Shown here: positions 22,671 to 33,787 of the stretch, piece by piece
Numbering within the stretch: the first letter of the stretch is position 1
Layout of the letters: each line of letters starts with the position of its first letter
Made by a program: the position numbers and the translations under genes
NCBI RefSeq assembly: GCF_018143015.1
Contig: NC_054741.1
Location: 63,152,697 to 63,216,696, forward strand
Direction: 5' to 3'
DNA from: Lytechinus variegatus
Lineage: Eukaryota > Echinodermata > Echinoidea > Temnopleuroida > Toxopneustidae
Length of the DNA: 64,000 nt
The notes under the pieces: model-generated
Told to the model about the DNA's origin: nothing
The model's input: only the letters and a program-made list of their open reading frames with translations
Database searches by the model: none

Positions 22671-23816
22671 CTTTTTCTTTACAATGGAACCAAATTCATG
22701 AAATTCGATACACAATTAGAGCAGCAATGACCGAATGAAAAGAGGTGTTTTGGTCTGCATCAAGCTCATTAAATATGCAAAACATCTCACGTCATGAATA
22801 TCACTTGGATGAAAGAAGCCACTTCCTTGGAACCTGCAGTCTGACTGGTAGCAAGTTGGCACCTTTGTTCGAAGCCTTATTCGACGAAAAGGCCCCCCCA
22901 CACCATTAGATCTTAAACGGAACAGACAACGTTAGCAGATTTAAGTCTAGAATTGATAGAGGAAACATTATATTTTTTCTCAAAAATAGTATGGCAGTGG
23001 ACCGAGCACTTTTCATGAATTCAATCATATCAAACAAAGTATTCTCATAAAATTCACCAAACTGTAACCATAAATACACAATTACCTACAAAATATAAAT
23101 ATGTAAAAATTTTGCCGAAATCGTTTTTCCTTTCGGACCCCTCTTGGCATGTGAAATATTTTGGTCACTTGTTCGTTTGTTTTCTATCGGAAAAGTTGAG
23201 AAAACAACAAAATCATTAATAAGCTATTTTGAGCTTATTTTATTATTTTGAAAATACAAAGAGTTTGAAAATGTTTTTTTTTACAAATTTATATCACCTT
23301 TCTATCTCGCGTTCGGTTAAAAAAAGCCGGTCGGTAATACAATCACTCACTATAACGTCACTCGTAGTAGGAACAGACACTAATCTAAAAATAAAACTTG
23401 AAATGTTAACGAAAATATCCATAATCGATTCCAAAGATAACTGAAAGGAAAGGGATCGAGAATTATTGTATCACTTAGAGGAGAAAAATCAGACCAGATT
23501 ATTTCTAATTCTATCAAAAACAAAAAAAAATATTAAAAGTTTGAATAATAACCTAAGAATATTATGTTTAAATAAATAAATAAGTATTTTATAATGCTTA
23601 TAATACTATAATGTTTGATATTAATCTCTACCTGTTAATCATATGTTTTTAAATTCAATATATAACGTTTCATTCCAAGGTGGGGAGCTGAAAACATATG
23701 CACTTTTTACACGATCTGTAACTTTACTTGTGCTGGAGTGGCGAAAAAATTTCAAAGCTCATAAGCATTGAGTTTAGTAGCAGATCTAACAAATTTTTGA
23801 AAGGTAGTTCGAATTA
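22671..23816. other. Spacer, nothing recognised
   Basis: AT-rich. At 23730-23795, TGGCGAAAAAATTTCAAAGC and GCAGATCTAAC resemble 17595-17650 and, inverted, 26165-26230, so an old dispersed repeat runs through it. Confidence 0.45.
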
Positions 23817-24271
23817 TTACTTCCACTCTTCCTGGAATCCAGGAAATTTTGCTATTTCCCAGGATCATTCCAGGAAGTGAGAAATTCAAGGAAGTTTTCC
23901 GGGAAGTGAGAAATACCAGGAAGTTTTCCAGGAAGTATATCATTTTCGAGAATGAAATTACATTATCTGAATGTATGTCAAAATATATTATAAAATTGGA
24001 TCTTTTTGATTAAAATGTCAAAATTTTTGCTCGCTCGGAACTATTTATAAACTTTGCCCGTTACGTCATGTTTTGCCCCCTCAAAATGTTTGGCTAAATT
24101 ACGGCACTTGGCCCTATATTTCATTTTTTGTGTGTGTATAGAAGATAATTATAACTTATGGAAGACTGAAGATCCGTTCAGAAAATTCCAGGATATTTTG
24201 TAAAATTCCAAGAACTTTCAGAATAGATTTCAGGAAGTTCCGTTTTGAAAAGTGGAAGCACTGGTTCGAAC
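23817..24271. mobile_element. MITE rich in CCAGGAAGT motifs
   Basis: The left end GTTCGAATTATTACTTCCAC and the right end, reverse complement GTTCGAACCAGTGCTTCCAC, are inverted repeats. Inside, CCAGGAAGTTTTCC-like motifs recur several times. Confidence 0.65.
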
Positions 24272-24289
24272 ACTGAAAGTAATCCGTGT

Positions 24290-24365
24290 ATTACCGGCTA
24301 CGGGTGGTTTTATGCGCCGGACTACGCCAGGAAAGTCCGGGGTTCGAATCCCGGGACGACCCTTG
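24290..24365 (+). repeat. tRNA-like fragment
   Basis: GGGGTTCGAATCCCGGGACG carries a clear B box behind a poor A-box region. No acceptor stem can be formed, so it is probably a SINE head fragment. Confidence 0.4.
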
Positions 24366-24381
24366 ACCATGGCATTTTGTG

Positions 24382-24690
24382 CAGCGTTGTGGCTGAGTGA
24401 ATTAGTCTATGGAGTTTGAAACAGAGTCATGGGTTCGAATCCCAGCCATGGCGTGATTTTCTTCGGCAAGAATTTTTTCCACATTGTGCTGCACTCAACC
24501 CAGTTGAGGTGAATGGGTACCTGACAGGAATTTATTCCTTGTAATGCGTGTGCGCTGTAATCTTAGTAATTACGGCTGCCAAGCTATACAGCTGGGGTAG
24601 TAATATCCAAGTCCTTTGGAAGCGCATAAAGACATTATTCATAATTGATATATGCGCTATACATGAACTGTGTATTATTATTATTTTTTA
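24382..24690 (+). mobile_element. tRNA-derived SINE, nearly full length
   Basis: Head with A box TGGCTGAGTGAATTAG and B box GGGTTCGAATCCCAGCC; body with GAGGTGAATGGGTACCTGAC; tail with ATATGCGCTATACATG and a final (ATT)n/T run at about 24673-24690. I recall this body type from sea urchin SINEs, which is part of the organism guess. Pol III promoter boxes appear intact. Confidence 0.8.
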
Positions 24691-25261
24691 AATAAACATT
24701 GCTATTTTACCTTGCATCAAATAAAATAATGGAAATGCTTCATGCATTATCAATACCAAAGTTTGCACGTGTAAAAAAAAGGGGGAAAAGTAAGCTGTGG
24801 TCACAGCTACTGTTCTTATGAATGATGCGTATGTACGAATCTTGGCGAATTCGGAAGTTCGTAGAATTTTTATTTCGTAGACGCGCCATAGGTTCTTACC
24901 GCCTTCTTACGAATTCCGTACGAACGCCGCTTAATTCCCAAGAACATATTTAGACCTTCTTGAGAAACGAAATGATTTTCGGTAATTTTATGCCCTAGAA
25001 TTCGTACGTTTTTCGTAAAAATGCCTTGTCGACGGCGAAATGACGTCGAAAAGAACGATCTTGCTAGGCATAAATCATTGATCTAACACCGATCTTCTGT
25101 TATGACAAGGTAATTAGGAAAGTGGAATATATTACACAGTAATAAAAATAGCACGCTGTTTAATCCTGTCACTCTAACAACTAGTTGGTTTAAACTGTTT
25201 ATGTAACGAAATTGCATTGCGTATTAATTGCGCTTTTCAAATTATTAAGCAGACGACGCGC
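24691..25261. other. Spacer, nothing recognised
   Basis: Contains short inverted motifs such as GAATTCGTACG variants (24830-25020), possibly an eroded MITE. No gene. Confidence 0.45.
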
Positions 25262-25450
25262 GTGTGTGTGTATTTGAGTTTTATTCAGACGTGTATCAAT
25301 CAAATATGATTATTTACGTCTGGGACCGACCTTTAACGTCACCATCCGAAAGACGTGACCAGGGTTCGAACCTCGAACTTCTGCATCAATTTGTAACCCC
25401 CCCCCCCCCCACGTAGCTTGGATTACAGGCGCACGCCACAACGCCCAGCG
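25262..25450 (-). mobile_element. SINE with 7SL-RNA-like 5' part, copy 1
   Basis: Read on the minus strand from 25450: CGCTGGGCGTT, then GTGGCGTGCGCCTGTAATCC, then AAGCTACGTGGG. This follows the 5' domain of 7SL RNA and Alu (GGGCG..GTGGCG.G.GCCTGTA.TCC.AGCTAC). Next come a G run, a tRNA B-box-like GAGGTTCGAACCCTGG and a distinctive tail containing GACGTTAAAGGTCGGTCCC. Copy 2 lies at 62410-62584 in the same orientation. The 7SL match is by memory and needs alignment. Confidence 0.6.
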
Positions 25451-25539
25451 CGCTACAGCTACATGTAATTTACGTGAGAATTATGCAGAAGTGCACCAAT
25501 GTTGTGATACTACATCCCGCGGGGTGATTGAAGAAACAG

Positions 25540-26131
25540 AGGAGAATGAAACCTTTGGAACAAGATAGCTTGTGTGAAAACAGAAAAAACAAAGAAATGG
25601 ATCAACACAAATTTAAGAAAAGTCACACAAGTAATGAGAAAGTTGTGACCATTTGAATATTGCGATCACTAATGCTATGGAGATCCTCAAATTGGTAATG
25701 CGACAAAGATGTTTGATGTCACTTGTGAACAAGTCTCCCCATTACTTTAGTATACTAGTATATTTCACTTAAACTACCTCTTTTATCACATCTATCAGTG
25801 GATCATGTGTTCTTTATATAGGAGGGCGTGTAATACACATTTTAAAGAATACATCATGGATAAAGAGTTTGTATCACCAGAAGAAAAAGCAAAAAGAGAC
25901 ATTTTGGGGGTATTTTATAGTCATCAAAGGTAAAGTTGTTCACATGTGACATCACACATCCTTGTCGCATTGCCAAAGGGAGGATCTCCGTGGGCATAAG
26001 TGATTGTAATATTCAAATGCTCATAACTTTCTCATTGTTCGTCTGATTTTTCTCAAACTTTCTTTGTTCCTATTCTTTGATTTTTCTGTTTTGACACAGG
26101 CCTACTTGTTCCTAAGGTTTCACTCTCCCTC
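25540..26131. mobile_element. MITE with long inverted arms, copy 1
   Basis: GAATGAAACCTTTGGAACAA at the left is mirrored by TTGTTCCTAAGGTTTCACTC at the right, and the arms continue with GTGTGAAAAC and GTTTTGACAC. Central motifs such as TCTTTATATAGGAGG are shared with copy 2 at 55082-55672, which is in the same orientation. Confidence 0.85.
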
Positions 26132-26524
26132 AACATTGATTTGTGAATTGTAGATCTGCCTGCTAACTACTGCCTTTGAGTTTTGAAATAATTTCGCCGC
26201 CCCAGCAGCAGAAAGTAGCAGATCCATCAAAAAGATTTTCTATTTAAGATGCAACAAACATTCTTGGAATGAATGAGGAGATATATATTTTGTAATTTTC
26301 TTTTTAATCTAGTGTATTTTAATTGAAATTCATGTGAGGTGTTATGATGTAGAAAAACTGAAATTGAATTTAAATATAACTAATATGAATAAGTAACAAA
26401 AAATTGAAACATATTGTATGCAGTGTTTTCTTATTTTAATTGAACCATGTCCATGATTGAACATGTGTATTATTTTCAAAACAAAACGATTCTTTGCAAA
26501 CTTATAATCGATTATACAATTATG
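26132..26524. other. Spacer, nothing recognised
   Basis: AT-rich; no exon or element end recognised apart from the old repeat trace near 26165-26230. Confidence 0.5.
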
Positions 26525-29500
26525 TTTTTTTTTTAAAGGATGTTTTATTATATTCTCTCAAATCAACATACATAATCAGATTCTATAAACAATTTGTACA
26601 AACTATTTGAAACATAATTATAAATTATACAATAAATCCATTACAATATAATTATACAAATTATACATCAAACTTCAAAAATACTAGAAATTAATATAAT
26701 AATGCGTTTCAGCAATTACAAAATGAAATATTAACAAAATATATGACATGATCAGAGAGAAAAAAAGATAAAAATGTTGTTCCACCCCACCCCCCCTCCC
26801 CTCCGTCCCCAGGTTAGGAGCATTCTCCCCTTTATGCCTATACTCTACATGGAAGGGACTGCAATTCTCCGTATTGGTTTTTTCTGTGTTTTTATTTATT
26901 TTGTTTTGTGGCTTTGTCTCTCGTTTGTATACCTTTGCCTCACTCTCCCTATTTATTCTTTTAATTAAGATTTTCCCATTTCCTTAAATGAAGAGACATC
27001 TTGCCTCTACCTAGCGCCAGCCTTCTTTCTTCCCATTCTTCTTCTTTAAATTTCCTTTTAATTTCATCCATGGTTATATGTGCACCCTTTTCCCTCCCTT
27101 TGAAGATTAAAAATTTAACAAAGATTAAAAAGTGATTGATTAAGCGTTCTTTTCCTTCGTCCTTTAATTCTACCCCTACAAGAATTTCCTCCCAGCTTAA
27201 ATTACCCGTAGAAATAAAACCAAACATCTCCTTACAATTATCCCAAACCAGACAAGCATATTCACATTCCAAAAAAAGATGGCGATATGTTTCCTCCTCT
27301 TTTTTACAATAACAACAAAGGTTATTTTGTGAGATTTTAAAACGGAACAAGTGATGATTTGTGTAAGCAATGCCGTGTAACATTTTAAACTGAAATTCTC
27401 TTAATCTACTGTTCAGAGTACATTGTCTTGGTCTCATAAAAATGTGTTCAATCTTTTCATAAGAGAAACTATATTTGTTTTTTAACCTTTCGAAAACATC
27501 AGGTATTGAGAAATTGCATTTCATAAAATTTGCATAAACGTTTTTAGATACTAACTCCTCCATTGACAAAATTCTTTTTCCAGATATAAATGATATTTCT
27601 TCCCTAAGAGAAGCCTCTTTGCTATCTATTTTCATATTTCGTTTCCAGCTGACTGGAAAAGTTTTATAAATTGACTCTATCAGATGAAAATCATTTATGT
27701 TTAAACCCTGTCTTTGGAAGTACGAAAATGGCCTTAAGTTTCCATCATAATCCATAATATGTTTCAATCTGTAAATATTTTTTTCATATATTTTTTGGTT
27801 AAATATGCATTTCCCTTCAATTCGTACAAATTTATTGTTAAAAAATATCTCATTTCCTTTAAATGTTTCAGATTTTAAACGAAAATCCTTCGTCTCTATC
27901 CATACTTCTAACAAATCTATATAAAATTGCGGCAATGCTATCTCCAACAATCCAAGCAAGTAATCACATGAAAATATAAAATTTCCTCCCAGATGTTTTG
28001 TGGCATAATTGAAATATTGTTTCCATTTCATTGTATTATTTTCTTTTAGTCTTTTAATCCACATAACTCTCTGTGCCTTTATTAACCATTGAAAATTCAT
28101 CATTTTTAAGCCACCTTGATGGTAATCTAAGTACATCGTTTTTTTGTTAATCTTATTTCTGCCACCCCACAAAAAAGTAAAAGTCAACTGATCAAGCTCA
28201 ACATAAACCCATTCTGGAATTGGTGTAAGAGATGCCACATATATGAATTTTGAAAAGATAAACTGCTTTAATAGTTGTATTTTGCCCATCAAAGTTAAAT
28301 CTCTTTGCTTCCACCAGTTTAACAACTTCTTTATTTTACTTAATATTTCTTTATAATTCAATCTTTCTTTTACTTCTACATCTAAAGAAAAAAATACACC
28401 GAGAATCTTTATAAAATCCACCTTTTGGCCAAAAGATAAATCATATGATTTTCCTTGGGAGGAACCTAATAATAGAACCTTCGTCTTATCGTTATTAACT
28501 TTGAGTCCTGACACTTTTCTGAATTTTTCTAAAATTTCTATTACTTTTCTTACTGAATCTAGATCTCGGACAAATATAGACATATCATCTGCATACATAA
28601 CCTGTTTTACTTCTTCCTTTCCAAAGGAAATTCCTTTAACATCATTATTATATCTTATATTATGCGCTAATACTTCAATACATAAAATGAAAAGATATGG
28701 TGAAAGCGGATCTCCCTGCCTTACCCCTCTTTCAACATGAAAATAGCTTTGGCTATTTGTATATAATATTTTGACCCATTTGCGAAATTGCTGGCCAAGA
28801 CCGAATGAACCTAATGTTTGATGTAAAAATTTGTGGGATATCGAATCAAAGGCTTTTTCTAAATCAATTGCTATCATATACCCAGGGATATTATTATATA
28901 ACGTATGAAAAAGCATATCATCAATTAATCTAATAGCTTCTCCTATATTCCTGTTTTTAATAAATCCTATTTGATCTGCTAACACCACGCTCTCCAAAAC
29001 CTCTTTAATTCGTTTTGCTAAAACTTTGGATATGATCTTATAATCTGTATTCAATAACGAAATGGGTCTATAATTCTTTACGTAATGTGGGTCTTTCCCT
29101 TCTTTAGCTAATAAAATAATAATTGCTTGTTTTTGTGATGCCGAAAGTTCTCCAAGAACAAAAGCTTCATTGAATGCCCCAATCAATACATCCTTTATTT
29201 CAGCCCAAAATGTACAATAAAATTCAACTGTTAACCCATCGTTACCAGGGGATTTATTTTGCTTCATTTCTTTCAGTACCGAAATACACTCCTCTTCTAG
29301 TATATCCCCTTCACAGCTTTCAGAATCTTCAGATGATAACGTTGGTACATTTTTAAATAAATCCCTAAAATCTTCCGTGTGTTCCCTTGCATAAAGGTGG
29401 GTATAAAATGATTTAATTTCATTTAAAACTTCCTTCTCATTTTCAGTAATTTAACTAATTTTGTTATAGTACTTTTCTTTTTGTTAGATTGTAATAGTTG

Positions 29501-29850
29501 ACTAAAGTACCTTGTATCCCTTTCTCCACTTTCGTACCATGTCGCACGAGACCGAATTTTAATACCTTCATTAATGTAATCGTAACTGTCTGCAAGTTCT
29601 TTCCTTTTCTTTTCTATCTTTTTAATTAATTCTTCATCTACTGAATTTACGCAACTACTTTCTAAACATTCCAATTCCTTTTCGAGAGATTCTTTTTTAT
29701 TCTTTTTTTCCTTGGCCAGTTTTTTCGAAAAAGTTCTTGTGAAAGACATTATTTTCATTTTCAAATAATCCCATACAACTCTTCTATCTTTAACTTCTGT
29801 TTTTATTTTCTCCTTTAAAATTGTCTGGGTTTGATTACTGAATCGCAATT
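26525..29850 (-). mobile_element. 5'-truncated L1/Tx1-like LINE
   Basis: Reads on the minus strand from about 29850 to an A10 tail at 26534-26525 that follows AATAAAAC. It holds the linker upstream of the reverse transcriptase, the whole reverse transcriptase and the C-terminal Cys/His region, then a 3'UTR of about 430 bp. The endonuclease domain and ORF1 are absent, as expected of 5' truncation during target-primed reverse transcription. No clear target duplication was found. Confidence 0.9.
26961..29848 (-). pseudogene. LINE ORF2 remnant: linker, reverse transcriptase, C-terminal Cys/His motif
   Basis: Copies LINE RNA into DNA in intact relatives. The long frame (29267-26961 from its first Met, open upstream to about 29450) shows reverse transcriptase motifs in order: SPGNDGLTVEFY, NYRPISLLNTDYKIISKVLA, DQIGFIKNRNIGEAIRLIDD, AIDLEKAFDSI, RGVRQGDPLSPYLF, VMYADDMSIFV, GLKVNNDKTKV and ILGVFFS. 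The YADD catalytic pair and the KAFD aspartate are present. Near the C terminus CCYCKKEEETYRHLFLEC is the CCHC-like motif typical of L1 ORF2. A separate 141-codon frame (29848-29423) encodes the upstream linker with IRSRATWYESGERDTRYFSQ. The two frames meet at about 29450 by a single frameshift. The 5' end, with the endonuclease, is lost, so it cannot be an active copy. Confidence 0.9.
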
Positions 29851-30304
29851 TTTAGTAGTCCAAACATGGAAAAGCGTATGTGCTGCGCATTTTAACCGAA
29901 AGGATATTAGGTGATTATTGGATTGGACTAGATGAAGCATGAGAAAAGATCCTTATAAACACATTAAGAAATAAACAGCGAAAACAGATTTTCTGACGTC
30001 ATTTGCTTTCCATAATTCGGTCATTGACTTAGATCAAGGCTTAATTAGCGCCACATTAAGCTTATCTATGGTGGAAATAAGCTGTTTCAGTGTACGTCTG
30101 TACATTGTTTATATTGCATATAATGCAAGGCTAATACTGTCGGTTCTTAACATTATTCAAAATTATAGGAGGTTTTAATTGGCTTTGATCTATAGAAATA
30201 TGTGTAATGATTGTTGAGAGTTTTGTCCCCCTTTCCCTCTTCAAAGTTTCAATCTGGGTCTGTGCCTGCAGACTAGTGAAGGTAAGGGTGTGGGAGAGGG
30301 AGTA
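29851..30304. other. Spacer, nothing recognised
   Basis: No gene. Ends in a purine-rich stretch containing GGGAGTAGAG just before the tandem-repeat arm. Confidence 0.5.
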
Positions 30305-32020
30305 GAGCAGGAGCCACGAGGGGTCAGCATAGCTGAAAAGGTAGACAATTTTCATGATAATGACATGATTTCCTGTATCACACAATGCAATGAATGGGGC
30401 GTCTGCCGTGTCCTAAGTGGTGGGTGTTGCCGTGGGGGCCCTTAAAAGAGGGCCAAAAAATGAGCTAGCTCAGCTGGAAAGGTAACCACCTGAAACCAAC
30501 AGGAAAATATTCGGCATAGTTCACTTGTACATGAATGACACTTAACTGACACTTTAAGTGGTGGGGCACCCCCGGCAGACGCCCCCAATTGGGGGCCCCA
30601 AATTGAGCTAGATCAGCTGGAAAGGTAACCACTTGAAACCAACAGGGAAATGTTCGGCATAGTTCACTTGTACATGAATGACACTTAACTGACACTTTAA
30701 GTGGTGGGGTGCCCCCGGCAGACGCCCCCAAAACCCCGCCCCTCCCAAATTTAGCTAGATCAGCTGGCAAGGTAACCACCTGAAACCAACAGGAAAATGT
30801 TCGGAACAGTTCACTTGTACATGAATGACTTTTAACTGACACTTTAAGTGGTGGGGCACCCCCGGCAGACGCCCCCAATTGGGGGCCCCAAAATGGGCTA
30901 GATCAGCTGGAAAGGTAACCAATTGAAACCAACAGGAAAATGTTCGGCATAGTTCACTTGTACATGAATGACACTTAACTGACACTTTAAGTGGTGGGGC
31001 GCCCCCGGCAGACGCCCCTAAAACCCCGCCCCCTCCCAAATTTAGCTAGATCAGCTGGAAAGGTCACCACTTGAAACCAACTGGAAACTGTTTGGCATAG
31101 TTCACTTGTACATGAATGACACTATAACTGATACTTTAAGTGGTGATGCACCCCCGGCAGATGCCCCCCCCCCCATGTTGAGCTAGATTAGCTGGAAAGG
31201 TAACCACATGGAACCAACAGGAAAATGTTTGGCATGATTCAGAGTTACATGAATGACATGCTCCAGGCTGAAAATAATATGATTTATTGATAAAGAAAAA
31301 TCAAGCAAACAAAACACTGAAAATTTGATAAAAATCTGACAAGGAATAACAACGAATGGCATATTAAAGATTAGCATTCCGGTGAAACAGTTTCAGGCAT
31401 GTGTTCATGAATATTGAATTAATAAAATCGATGATTTAATATCCCCCTTGTTCTATTATATGTTATTATATGAAATTAGGTTTATTTAATTTTTTCTACC
31501 AAGAACTGAGAAAAAGTTGGATTGACGACTGATTTAAGGCATCTTATATTCATTTCTGCAACTCATTTCATAATAAAGGAGATATACACATATATCATGT
31601 CAGAAGACGCCATGAGCGTCTTCTGACGGTGTGTGCGCTCTACTTAATATACACTATTATTATTATGTAATAACATAAGAAAAAGGAAAGTGGGGACGTG
31701 ACATCATCAGCCCACCTAATGAATATTCATGATGGTGTGCATATAACTTTTTTTTACAAAATATTGCTAAACTTTAAAATTCTATAACTTAGTTATTTGT
31801 TATCTGATTTTGTTGAAATTTTCAGCACTGTACTCTGTGAATTATTTTTATTCATGTAAATATTTTCAACACGGAGCATCCCTTCAACTGACATTTTGAG
31901 TGGTGGGGAGCCTGGGAGATGCCCCCAAATCCCGACACCCCCCCCCCACCACCACTGAGATTGAGCTAGATCAGCTGGAAAGTTTATTAACAACATGAAA
32001 CCAATTAGGAAATGTTCTAC
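30305..32020 (-). repeat. Left arm: 145-bp tandem repeats with unique outer segment
   Basis: The outer segment 30308-30460 (GAGGGGTCAGCATAGCTGAA, GGGGCGTCTGCCGTGTCC) is followed by about six units of roughly 145 bp starting near 30462, 30604, 30750, 30895, 31042 and 31181. Each contains AGCTGGAAAGGTAACCAC, CACTTGTACATGAATGACA and CACTTTAAGTGGTGGGG. A seventh, eroded unit lies at 31865-32020. The same array occurs inverted at 38190-38905. Open frames of 94-137 codons across the units are repeat artefacts. Confidence 0.9.
31598..31626. repeat. 12-bp perfect hairpin
   Basis: GTCAGAAGACGC, a five-base loop, then GCGTCTTCTGAC. Isolated between eroded repeat units. Confidence 0.7.
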
Positions 32021-33787
32021 ATCAGCTGTAGAGGAGCTGGGGGTAGTAGATTAAGATGAATTTGATGTTTTACTTTTTTTCAATTTCGTTTTATCCATGC
32101 CATGTTTCCCATCGTGTACTCATCTCCACTATCAAATACGAGGATACTTATGCTACTTGCTCAAATGTTTTATGAAAAATGAATGAATACGTATTCATTG
32201 TATCATAACTTAATAATTCAATGAATGAGTATGAATTAGAATTTTTATAAAATATGATAGTTAAAAGAGGACTAGGAAAAGGAAGGGAATGGGAAAATGA
32301 GAAAGAGATTACGAATGGAAAAGGAGAAACGGAACATAAGAGAAAACCAGAATATAATAGAAAATAACCTTCACACCTCCAAAGTCATGTGTTGATTGCT
32401 TCAATGCAAACAAAAATGAATGGGAATAAAGCAGAAATTTAACATTACCTTGAAGAAGTAGGAAGTCAAACATTTAATTTTTTTTGATAAAACATATTGC
32501 CTTGCATTAGAAAACAGTAGGAACATATCTAATTTTCTGAGCTACGAAAATACAATTTATAAGGACGTTCCCCAGTTATGTTTGTGCGCATCTTGATTTG
32601 CGCATATTTTACACTCTGCGCACTGATGTCACAATGGATGGACAGGTGATTAATCAGCTGCAGGTATGAGCCGATTTATTTTCTATGCACTCTAACTAAC
32701 AAATCCAATGTTTTATTTTATACAGCTAATAAATAATATAAACTGGAATTACTCCATAGACCAATTCCTAAAAATACTTCTACAAATTCAGAAAACTTTA
32801 CTTTGTAGTGCTGGAAAGAATAATGAATATTACCACAAGTTTGAATAAATGGTAGAGTGGTTTCAAATTTTTACTCACACAGATACAAAGCATTTGGCCT
32901 ATTTTTATAGTTTTAAATTTTGCTCTGATAAAAGCGCTGACAGTTTGAAAACAAGCACATGAATCCCTATCTTTTAATGTGCACCTCTTAGGTATATGAT
33001 TTCCTCTATAAATTCAAAGTTTGGTGAAAATGACATGGTTTTGAATAAAGTGCAGCATTTATTGTATTTCTCAAGTTTGTTATTGAAATCTCAGTCTCAC
33101 AGACTGGGTTTTGGTATCTTTCATCTAATTTTAAAGAACTGACAGTGCTGTTTAGATTTCAAAGAGCAAACAAATACCAATATTAATAGATTCTACATCT
33201 TGAGCATACAATTATTAACTATGTTTCAAAATTTGATGAAATTTTCATAGATTTTGACTGAGTAATAGAGGTTTAAACTGATTGTATTTATTGCGTGAAG
33301 TCGAAAAAGGCCATTTTTTTAAATGCGCAATTTTTAGAAACATCCATTTGGGTGAAGTTTGAAGTTTAGAACATCCAGGTGTTACATTATCTCTGTGTAA
33401 AGTTAGGTAAAAATGACATGGATTTTACTTTAATTGTGGAACATCCTGACAATGTAAATTCAACAAAAACAAAACTAATAATTTTAGTTAGCCTCATATG
33501 GTAGACAAAGAATTCAATTCCAACAATACTTTGCCTGAGAATGTTGAAGTAATGTGATAAATCTGCAACATTAGGGTTAATAAAAATTATTTACAGATAA
33601 CTTGTGAATACCGTGGCAGTTTGAATCATCATATTACCACGATTACAAATTTTTCAGGTGTATACTCGCTATCATTAATAGTTATTATTGGCACCAGTGG
33701 GGTTTTTTCTCTCTCTGTTAAATGCCCCGAACATATTGGTGATCAAAACCAAAATTGTATGGTACATGTTTGTTGTAGATGAGCCTG
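32021..33787. other. Gene-poor stretch inside the inverted-repeat pair
   Basis: AT-rich. A block near 32575-32650 (AGGACGTTCCCCAGTTATG) may start another repeat. No coding frame of note. Confidence 0.5.

Noticed and set aside
30465-31039. Overlapping minus-strand frames of 94-137 codons
   Set aside because: They run through the 145-bp tandem repeat, and equivalents appear on the other strand at 38279-38741; a repeat without stops explains them.
30462-31240. CRISPR-like array
   Set aside because: Units of about 145 bp with no unique spacers, in a eukaryotic setting: a tandem repeat.
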